5,162 nt of DNA from DATLCI01 sp035526435 (GTDB lineage: Bacteria; Acidobacteriota; Terriglobia; Terriglobales; Acidobacteriaceae). The notes under the pieces are model-generated. The model made no database searches, was not told where the DNA came from, and was given only the letters and a program-made list of their open reading frames with translations. Both the position numbers and the translations under genes were made by a program. Positions 1 through 5,162 of this stretch are shown here, in pieces (the first letter of the stretch is position 1; each line of letters opens with the position of its first letter). The stretch covers positions 1 through 5,162 of the forward strand of contig DATLCI010000031.1 of assembly GCA_035526435.1 (NCBI GenBank). Direction: 5' to 3'.

Positions 1-903
1 GATCTTTCCACAGGCAGCATTGACAATGTTGCGCACCTCAAAGAGAGAAATGGCTTCCGGTATTTCTTCGATACCATCTTCAATCGGGGACTTACAGCGG
101 AATTAGTGGACCACTGCGACGTGGTCATCCATCTGGCGGCGGCCGTCGGGGTGAGAAGGATCGTCGACCATCCGGTCGAGACGATTGAGATCAACGTTCG
201 CGGCACAGAGCTGGTGTTAGAACTAGCGGCGAAGAAGCTGAAGCGCGTGCTGTTGGCTTCGACCTCAGAGGTTTATGGCAAGTCGACCAAGTTCCCATTC
301 GCGGAAGACGATGACCTGGTCATGGGCCCGAGTTCCAATTGCCGCTGGGGATACGCGTGCTCCAAGGCCATTGATGAGTTCCTGGCGCTGGCTTATTTTC
401 GCGAGAAGAAGCTGCCAGTCACGATCCTTCGTTTCTTCAACACCACGGGCCCACGGCAGACGGGCCGCTACGGCATGGTGCTACCGAACTTCGTGCAGCA
501 GGCGCTCGCAGGGGAACCCGTCACCGTGTATGGTTCGGGCGAGCAGTCGCGCTGTTTTGGACATGTCGCCGACGTCATTGAAGGCGTGATCGCTTGTGTC
601 CCGCTGACGGCGACCCATGGGCAGGTGTTCAACTTGGGCAACCCGGAAGAGATCTCTATCAATGACCTGGCGCGAAGAGTGATCAAGATGACGGGATCGT
701 CCTCCAAGATCACTTATGTTCCGTATTCTGAAGCTTACGGACCTGGGTTCGAAGACATGGAGCGGCGCGTACCCGACATCGCCAAGGCGCAAAAGTTTTT
801 TGGATTCAAACCCACCCGGAAACTGGAAGAGATCATTGAGTCCGTGATCGCGCACGAACGGACAAAGCAAAGCGCTAAAGTAGCGCAGCTAGCGCCGAGA
901 TAA
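1..903 (+). CDS. NAD-dependent epimerase/dehydratase (extended SDR), 5' end outside the window
   Basis: This is the C-terminal 300 residues of a nucleotide-sugar epimerase, dehydratase or decarboxylase. The frame is open from base 1, and the first residues (DLSTGSIDNV) match the region after the second beta strand of the Rossmann fold. About 33 residues with the GxxGxxG NAD motif are therefore missing upstream. The GTG at 106 is an internal valine, not the start. Visible motifs are VVIHLAAAVGV (residues 41-51), the catalytic-serine region STSEVYG (87-93), the catalytic pair YACSK (Y118, K122), RFFNTTGPRQTGRYG (144-158) and RRVPD near 255. The family acts in the cytoplasm on NDP-sugars with bound NAD. 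The sequence resembles UDP-glucuronate decarboxylase and GalE relatives, but the substrate cannot be fixed. The FkbM and flippase genes downstream place it in surface-glycan synthesis. Family assignment is firm; the specific reaction is open. Confidence 0.93.
   Translation, partial: DLSTGSIDNVAHLKERNGFRYFFDTIFNRGLTAELVDHCDVVIHLAAAVGVRRIVDHPVETIEINVRGTELVLELAAKKLKRVLLASTSEVYGKSTKFPFAEDDDLVMGPSSNCRWGYACSKAIDEFLALAYFREKKLPVTILRFFNTTGPRQTGRYGMVLPNFVQQALAGEPVTVYGSGEQSRCFGHVADVIEGVIACVPLTATHGQVFNLGNPEEISINDLARRVIKMTGSSSKITYVPYSEAYGPGFEDMERRVPDIAKAQKFFGFKPTRKLEEIIESVIAHERTKQSAKVAQLAPR
872..895 (+). repeat. GCGCTA / TAGCGC inverted repeat at the 3' end of the epimerase gene
   Basis: GCGCTA (872-877) and TAGCGC (881-886) form a perfect 6-base stem with a 3-base loop. 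A second TAGCGC at 890-895 could pair with the same left arm instead. The element lies in the last codons of the epimerase gene, 6 bases before its stop. No T-run follows, so it does not look like an intrinsic terminator. It could slow mRNA decay between the first and second genes, or be chance in GC-rich DNA. Confidence 0.35.
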
Positions 904-928
904 CCACAATAATGCCGTCTCCTACGAG

Positions 929-1774
929 ATGCCTAATTTGAGCCTTTTAGGGAGCTGGTCGCGCAAGGTGATTTTTCCGGCGATGGAAGCCCTCGTGGGC
1001 CGTCCGAATCTGGTCCGTTTGGCCCGAGCCATGACCATGATGGCGCGTCGCGATGTTGCCAACGAAATGGGCAGCAATGGCGAACTCCTGGTCCAGCAGA
1101 TTGTTCTTCGACACCTAAAAGAGCAGGTACTGGTCGCCTTTGACGTCGGCGCCAACGCGGGTGAGTGGAGCAAAGCCTTGTTGGCGAATGCTAACGACAA
1201 AGTGTTCGTGCACGGCTTTGAACCAGCATCAGCAACCTTTGAGCTGCTGACTCAGAATCTAAAATCTTCGCAATCTCAAGTCCGTTTAGTGAAGCAGGCG
1301 CTCTCCGCGCAGCCGGGTACTGCCGAGCTCTTCATCGTCGGCGATGGGTTTGGCATCAACTCGCTTCATGCCCGGCAAGGTAGGTCGCACCGGTCGGAGA
1401 TCGTAGTTCTGAATACTGTTGATCAATATTGCCGCGAATCTGAAATCGAGCATATTGAAATAATGAAGATTGACGCCGAGGGTCATGATTTTTTGGTCAT
1501 GGAAGGCGCGAAGCGGATGCTCTTCGCGAAGGCGATCAGCGTCTTGCAGTTTGAGTACAACCACCGCTGGATCGATTCCCGGCATCTTCTGAAAGATGTT
1601 TTTGATCTCCTTTGTCCGGTTGGATATTGCCTAGGAAAAGTCACGCCAAGAGGGATTGAGTTCTATAACGCCTACCATTTCGAGTTGGAATCCTTCCGCG
1701 AAGGGAATTACTTAGCCTGCCTTCCTGAATGGAAAGAGCGTTTTCCTCAAGTTAAGTGGTGGTACGAGGGATGA
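929..1774 (+). CDS. FkbM family SAM-dependent methyltransferase
   Basis: This complete 281-residue protein is a class I methyltransferase of the FkbM family, which O-methylates sugars and other hydroxyl groups using S-adenosylmethionine. The SAM-binding motif I is FDVGANAGEWS (residues 71-81), followed by the acidic loop GFEPA (96-100). The family hallmark IMKIDAEGHDFLVMEGA (178-194) and the strand VLQFEYNHRW (205-214) follow. No signal peptide or clear membrane segment is seen, so it is probably cytoplasmic. The N-terminal 65 residues are less typical and rich in Arg and Met. The start is ATG at 929, 25 bases after the epimerase stop, with only a weak purine stretch (ACGAG) before it. The stop TGA overlaps the ATG of the flippase gene. 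In this context the likely substrate is a sugar of a surface glycan, which is inference. Bases 1381-1500 are unusually AT-rich for the window. Confidence 0.93.
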   Translation: MPNLSLLGSWSRKVIFPAMEALVGRPNLVRLARAMTMMARRDVANEMGSNGELLVQQIVLRHLKEQVLVAFDVGANAGEWSKALLANANDKVFVHGFEPASATFELLTQNLKSSQSQVRLVKQALSAQPGTAELFIVGDGFGINSLHARQGRSHRSEIVVLNTVDQYCRESEIEHIEIMKIDAEGHDFLVMEGAKRMLFAKAISVLQFEYNHRWIDSRHLLKDVFDLLCPVGYCLGKVTPRGIEFYNAYHFELESFREGNYLACLPEWKERFPQVKWWYEG

Positions 1775-3132
1775 AACCGGCCCAGCTCAATGGAGAGTCG
1801 GGATGCGGGGGAACTGATACCGGAATATTGGCGCTGCCAATATCCATCTTTCGCCGGGTATGGCGCGACGCTTCCTGGAGCCTGGCGGGGAATCTTCTTA
1901 CGGTAGCCAGCGGCCTAGCCACGCTGAAGATCATCGGAAAACTGGTCCCGACGGCAGACTATGGCGCTGCCACGCTTGTTTTGGGTGTTTGCGCGCTACT
2001 CAACCAATTCATTGCCGGTCCACTTTTGTCTGAGCGGATCCGTCTCTACTTTGACCATCTCAAGCAAGGCCACACCCGAACCCTGTCCGGCGCTCTCGGC
2101 GGGCTCCTGGTAAAGACCTCGGGACTCATTGCAATCGTCTACGTAGTGGGTGCGGGAATCTTTTATCTTCGGGGGCAGGCCACCTATTTGCAACTTCTGT
2201 TACCGGTGTTGGTGCTCATCTTCATGCAGCCGCAATTGGCAGCGGCCTTCGCGCAGTTAGAGGCTCATAGAAATTACCGCGGACTGTCGCTGGCCCAACC
2301 CTTGTTGAATGCTTTGCAAGTACCTCTGTTGCTTATCCTGTTGTGGCTGGCCGTGAGCGGGGCGGCTTCTATTGTGTGGGCCCAGGCACTGGCAGCGGTC
2401 TTGGTTTTCGGTGGGTTGGCCTTGAAGTCGGGCAGGACGGCTTCTGCATCGGTTGGCACGGAAGGTACTTTGTCGCAAAGCGCCATCAGCAGTTTTGGCT
2501 GGTCGCTCTACCTCTTCAATCTGGCGAGTTGGATCATGTCCACCTCTGACCGGTATTTAATCGATCATTTTCTGCAACGCTCCGACGTCGGCATTTACGT
2601 GATCAACTATGCATTCTGGGCAATCCCCTATACGGTGCTGAACGGCTGGATCAATAGCTTTGCAAGGCCGCGACTGTATGCACGAGCGGCGGACCACTCC
2701 TGGGGACGAGTCTTGCGGGTCGTGATGGCTACGTTAGGCGCGGGGGCAGGCCTTGCGGTAGTAGGGACCGGAATCATCTACCTGTTGGGAAAACCGCTGG
2801 CGCTTTGGATATTGGGCGAAAAATACTGGCACAGCGAACAATTGATGATGCTACTGGCTACGGCACACATCTTCTTTTTAGTGGGACACACCACTTCAGC
2901 CTATTTTCTGGCCATCAAGAACTCTCATTGGGTGTGGATCTCGTCACTGGTGGCGGCGATGGCTAGTATCGCCGCCAACATTGTTTTGTTGCCCAAACTG
3001 GGAATCATCGCCGCAGCGATCACGACGTTGGGTGGGTATGCTTTCTGGGCGCTGCTCATGCTCGGCGGGATGCTTTTGTGGTCGCGACGCATGGCTGACC
3101 CTGCGAACCAGAGCGTGGGGGCTACTTCTTAA
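1771..3132 (+). CDS. Polysaccharide flippase, Wzx-like (MOP superfamily)
   Basis: This 453-residue inner-membrane protein resembles flippases that move undecaprenyl-linked oligosaccharides to the periplasmic face. About 12 hydrophobic segments can be read, near residues 36-57, 64-86, 108-133, 139-162, 177-195, 198-218, 242-257, 273-294, 314-340, 358-381, 386-407 and 412-437. The family-like segment DRYLIDHFLQRSDVGIYV (260-277) and the late motif NIVLLPKLGIIAAAITTLGG (403-422) support the call. The length is normal for the family. I chose ATG at 1771 because it overlaps the TGA of the FkbM gene (ATGA), typical of translational coupling. GTG at 1756 or 1759 would add up to five residues and cannot be excluded; GAGGG touches the ATG but is too close for a good ribosome site. 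The C-terminus overlaps the convergent lipoprotein gene by 11 bases. The cargo glycan is unknown. Confidence 0.9.
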   Translation: MKPAQLNGESGCGGTDTGILALPISIFRRVWRDASWSLAGNLLTVASGLATLKIIGKLVPTADYGAATLVLGVCALLNQFIAGPLLSERIRLYFDHLKQGHTRTLSGALGGLLVKTSGLIAIVYVVGAGIFYLRGQATYLQLLLPVLVLIFMQPQLAAAFAQLEAHRNYRGLSLAQPLLNALQVPLLLILLWLAVSGAASIVWAQALAAVLVFGGLALKSGRTASASVGTEGTLSQSAISSFGWSLYLFNLASWIMSTSDRYLIDHFLQRSDVGIYVINYAFWAIPYTVLNGWINSFARPRLYARAADHSWGRVLRVVMATLGAGAGLAVVGTGIIYLLGKPLALWILGEKYWHSEQLMMLLATAHIFFLVGHTTSAYFLAIKNSHWVWISSLVAAMASIAANIVLLPKLGIIAAAITTLGGYAFWALLMLGGMLLWSRRMADPANQSVGATS

Positions 3133-4258
3133 CCGCGAACGCTTTCAGCGCCATGGCATTAGGCTGCTTGCCGACAGGGATGAGGGTGAAAAGAGCGCGG
3201 ACCGCGGTGCGGACGACCGCAACGTCGCCAGATGCGGTGTCAGCCACAAAGAGAAAGCTCTGATTGGGCGAGAGCGCAAGGGATTCCGGACGATTCCCAA
3301 CATGGATCGAGGCCAATAACCGTCCCATGGTGATGTCGTAAACGCCGACGGTATTTGAATTGAAATTGCTGATGTACAACGTGGCGTTATCTAAGCCGAC
3401 CACGCCACGCACGGGGTTAGCGCCGATCAGGTAGCTGCCGCCGACTTCATTGGCCGAAGTCGCAATCTCCGAAAAAGTTCCCGCGTCAAAGTTGCTCACG
3501 AAGATCTCGCCGCCATCCGGCTTTAGCGCCAGATGCACCGGCGTTTTGCCGACGCGCAATAACACCAGTAAGCGGTCATCGTCCTGCTTCCAGCCCGGTT
3601 TCTTCAACTGCACTGCAGCCACCTGCGAGCCGCCACTGCAGGCGACGAAGACTTTGCTCGAGTCGGGCAGAATGGCGAGGTCGCCCGGGGCTTCGCAGAC
3701 CGGAACCTTGGCGCGAACCTTGAAGGTGGCAGCGTCAATGATGGAAACCGCATTTTCACCGCGCAGGGATGCAACCACAGTGCTGCCGTCGGGAGAGACC
3801 ACCGCCATTCCGGGTGATTGGCCTACGGGAATCGATGAGATCGCTTTGTGCTGAACGAGGTCCAGCACAGTGACGTTATTCGAGCCGGAGTTGGCTACGT
3901 AGCCGCGGGTGCCGTCGGCCGAGACGCTGATGAAATAGGGAGAGCGTTGGACGCCGATGGTGTGGACCACGGCGTTATGTTCCGCATCGATCACGCTGAT
4001 GTTGTTGGATTCGGTGTTGACTACGTAAATCTCGTTCTTCTTGGGATTGATAGCGATCCCGGAGGGGCTTCGCCCAACCGGAATCGTCGCTAGCACGCGA
4101 AAATTGAGGGCATCAATCACCGTAACGTCATTGCTGCCACCGTTGGTGACGTAAAGATTCTCGTGGTAAGCGTATTTCTGCTCGTCCAGCGATGGCTGCG
4201 AACAGCCAACCGCCAGGAGTGGGACAACGAAGAAGAAAATGTGACGTGCGATCTTCAA
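3122..4258 (-). CDS. YVTN beta-propeller repeat lipoprotein
   Basis: This 378-residue protein starts with a lipoprotein signal (MKIARHIFFFVVPLLAVGC): a basic N-terminus, a hydrophobic stretch and a lipid-attachment Cys at residue 19. Ser at +2 suggests the outer membrane if the Lol rule applies. The mature part is a beta-propeller of eight units starting near residues 36, 78, 120, 162, 204, 252, 294 and 336. Spacing is 42 residues except for a 6-residue insertion (around GWKQDDDR, 222-229) before unit 6. Typical units read YVTNGGSNDVTVIDA followed by IPVGRSPSGIAINP. Such propellers usually bind ligands or partner proteins; no catalytic residues are recognised and the function is unknown. The start is TTG at 4258. 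It is the only usable start, since an in-frame TAG lies at 4283-4285 and no ATG or GTG intervenes. No Shine-Dalgarno sequence is visible. The mature protein has two cysteines only, C188 and C207. Confidence 0.9.
   Translation of the reverse strand: MKIARHIFFFVVPLLAVGCSQPSLDEQKYAYHENLYVTNGGSNDVTVIDALNFRVLATIPVGRSPSGIAINPKKNEIYVVNTESNNISVIDAEHNAVVHTIGVQRSPYFISVSADGTRGYVANSGSNNVTVLDLVQHKAISSIPVGQSPGMAVVSPDGSTVVASLRGENAVSIIDAATFKVRAKVPVCEAPGDLAILPDSSKVFVACSGGSQVAAVQLKKPGWKQDDDRLLVLLRVGKTPVHLALKPDGGEIFVSNFDAGTFSEIATSANEVGGSYLIGANPVRGVVGLDNATLYISNFNSNTVGVYDITMGRLLASIHVGNRPESLALSPNQSFLFVADTASGDVAVVRTAVRALFTLIPVGKQPNAMALKAFAVKK
3149..4153 (-). repeat. Eight-unit YVTN repeat array encoded within the lipoprotein gene
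   Basis: The tandem units encode one propeller blade each, with a 126-base period (42 codons). Units 1-3 and 7 keep the consensus best (YVTN, YVVN, YVAN, YISN). Units 4 and 5 are the most diverged (VVAS, FVAC) and carry the two cysteines. The DNA copies are too diverged to look recently duplicated. The last unit ends in IPVGKQPNAMAL, which may complete the ring with the N-terminal strand. Confidence 0.8.
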
Positions 4259-4279
4259 GAGAGGTCGATTCGAGAGGTC
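4259..4279 (-). repeat. 8-base direct repeat GACCTCTC just upstream of the lipoprotein start
   Basis: Read on the minus strand, GACCTCTC occurs at 4279-4272 and again at 4266-4259, a period of 13 bases. The second copy touches the TTG start codon. The stretch is pyrimidine-rich and occupies the place where a Shine-Dalgarno sequence should be. It may be a protein-binding site, a pyrimidine-rich leader, or chance. Confidence 0.4.
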
Positions 4280-4308
4280 ATTCTAAACGAAGGGCGAAAA
4301 AGACTCAG
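4280..4308 (-). promoter_or_regulatory. Weak sigma70-like promoter candidate for the lipoprotein gene
   Basis: On the minus strand TAGAAT (4285-4280) matches the -10 consensus at five of six bases. CTGAGT (4308-4303) matches the -35 consensus at only three of six, with a 17-base spacer. The -35 overlaps the stop codon of the DAHP synthase gene. Transcription would start about 15 bases before the TTG, leaving a very short leader. Read-through from the DAHP synthase gene is an alternative. Confidence 0.28.
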
Positions 4309-5162
4309 CGGACGGCAGCGACTTCCTGCAAGCGGGCAGACTGAGGCACGCTGCGGCCGAGGACTTGAGCGATCTGCCAGACCTCGCTCATAAGGACATC
4401 GAATTGATCTGGATACAGCGATTGCATTCCGTCAGAGAGAGCCTTGTCGGGATGGCAATGCACTTCCACGATGAGACCGTTTGCACCCACGGCGACTGCG
4501 GCCCGCGCCAGGGGCGTGACTTTGTTTCGCTTGCCGGTGCCATGACTTGGATCAACCAGAATGGGCAGATGGCTGAGGCGCTGAACGGCAGGCACGATAC
4601 TGAGATCTAACGTATTGCGGGTATGGTCGGCGAAGGTGCGCACGCCACGCTCGCAAAGGATCACGTTGTAATTTCCCTCGCTCATGATGTACTCAGCCGC
4701 CATCAGGAATTCTTCGAGCGTGGCTGACATCCCGCGCTTAAGCAGAACGGGCTTGGACGAACGCCCGGCACGCTTCAGCAAAGAGAAATTCTGCATGTTG
4801 CGCGCACCGATCTGGACGATGTCGGCATACTTCTCCACGAGTTCGAGAGATTCATTGTCGATTGCTTCCGTGGCGATGCGCAGACCAAAGCGGTCGCGGA
4901 CTTCAGCAAGGATCTTCAGCCCATCTTCACCCAAGCCCTGGAAGTTGTAGGGCGAGGTGCGGGGCTTGTAAGCGCCGCCACGAAAGAAGCGGGCGCCGGC
5001 CTTTTGTACGCGTTCGGCGGTAGCGAAGGCCTGCTCCCGGGATTCGATGGCACAAGGGCCGGCGAGGATCGCAACTTCACTGCCGCCTATGACAGCTTCG
5101 GCGTCAGTGTTCGGGAGTTTGGGAAAGCGGATGATGGTGTCTTCTTGTTTGAGGTCGCGACT
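4305..5162 (-). CDS. aroF: 3-deoxy-7-phosphoheptulonate (DAHP) synthase, KDO8P-synthase-like type, N-terminus outside the window
   Basis: This cytoplasmic enzyme condenses phosphoenolpyruvate and erythrose 4-phosphate, the first step toward chorismate and aromatic amino acids. The frame is open to the window edge, giving 285 visible residues; the TTG at 4934 is an internal leucine. Visible motifs are ILAGPCAIES (32-41), GGAYKPRTSPYNFQGLG (62-78), QIGARNMQN (117-125), LLKRGMSAT (140-148), RTFADHTRNTLDLS (175-188), VDPSHGTGKR (203-212) and IVEVH...ALSDG (231-245). The metal ligands are C37, H207, E233 and D244. Their spacing (170, 26, 11) equals that of the Thermotoga maritima enzyme as I recall it (C102, H272, E298, D309). 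About 65 residues, mostly the N-terminal ferredoxin-like regulatory domain, lie outside the window; SRDLKQEDTIIRF is the linker. The C-terminus is about 12 residues longer than the Thermotoga enzyme. Feedback control cannot be judged without the N-terminus. Confidence 0.95.
   Translation of the reverse strand, partial: SRDLKQEDTIIRFPKLPNTDAEAVIGGSEVAILAGPCAIESREQAFATAERVQKAGARFFRGGAYKPRTSPYNFQGLGEDGLKILAEVRDRFGLRIATEAIDNESLELVEKYADIVQIGARNMQNFSLLKRAGRSSKPVLLKRGMSATLEEFLMAAEYIMSEGNYNVILCERGVRTFADHTRNTLDLSIVPAVQRLSHLPILVDPSHGTGKRNKVTPLARAAVAVGANGLIVEVHCHPDKALSDGMQSLYPDQFDVLMSEVWQIAQVLGRSVPQSARLQEVAAVR

Noticed and set aside
481..870. Minus-strand open frames opposite the epimerase gene.
   Set aside because: The plus-strand frame carries clear SDR motifs throughout; the opposite frames have no recognisable domain.
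912..941. A nine-codon ORF (ATG at 912, TGA at 939) overlapping the FkbM start, as a possible leader peptide.
   Set aside because: There is no ribosome site, no notable codon content and no attenuator-like structure; this length is expected by chance.
3140..3150. CGCT-TTC-AGCG hairpin near the convergent junction as a bidirectional terminator.
   Set aside because: The stem is only 4 base pairs, lies in codons of the lipoprotein gene and has no flanking T-run.
3450..4093. Open frames on the plus strand opposite the lipoprotein gene.
   Set aside because: They are shadows of a GC-rich coding strand; their translations are low in complexity and show no motifs, while the minus-strand frame has a signal peptide and regular repeats.
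4296..4345. Intrinsic terminator after the DAHP synthase gene: a T5 run just after its stop, with CTCAG/CTGAG as a possible stem.
   Set aside because: The stem is only 5 base pairs with a loop of about 32 bases and weak inner pairing, which is not convincing.

Overview
The window holds parts or all of five protein-coding genes and almost no non-coding DNA. Three genes run on the plus strand (1-3132) and two on the minus strand (3122-5162); the two blocks converge and overlap by 11 bases. No tRNA, rRNA, CRISPR array, insertion sequence or phage gene was found. The largest gap between genes is 46 bases. By hand count, GC is about 60% in one 120-base stretch of the first gene. A lipoprotein built of YVTN repeats, a DAHP synthase of the KDO8P-synthase-like type and a surface-glycan cluster fit a soil or sediment Gram-negative bacterium. 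Acidobacteriota is my best guess, but this is an inference and not proven.

Plus-strand block (1-3132): the 3' part of an extended-SDR nucleotide-sugar epimerase/dehydratase, then a complete FkbM-family methyltransferase, then a complete polysaccharide flippase of the Wzx/MOP type. The first gap is 25 bases, and the methyltransferase stop overlaps the flippase start (ATGA), so the three look like one operon. A coherent reading is that the epimerase makes or remodels an activated sugar, the FkbM enzyme O-methylates a glycan or its precursor, and the flippase moves the lipid-linked glycan across the inner membrane. The cluster must continue upstream, because the first gene is cut by the window edge. 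Glycosyltransferases and a polymerase would be expected there.

Minus-strand block (5162-3122): the C-terminal 285 residues of a DAHP synthase (first step of the shikimate pathway) with all four metal ligands in place. After 46 bases comes a lipoprotein of eight 42-residue YVTN beta-propeller repeats. This lipoprotein has a TTG start with no visible Shine-Dalgarno sequence, and a weak promoter candidate lies in the gap. The two minus-strand genes have no obvious functional link.

I see no convincing undescribed system here. The points most worth a second look are a probable engineered-by-evolution disulfide in the propeller lipoprotein, an AT-rich patch in the methyltransferase gene, a hairpin at the end of the epimerase gene, and the direct repeat at the lipoprotein start.
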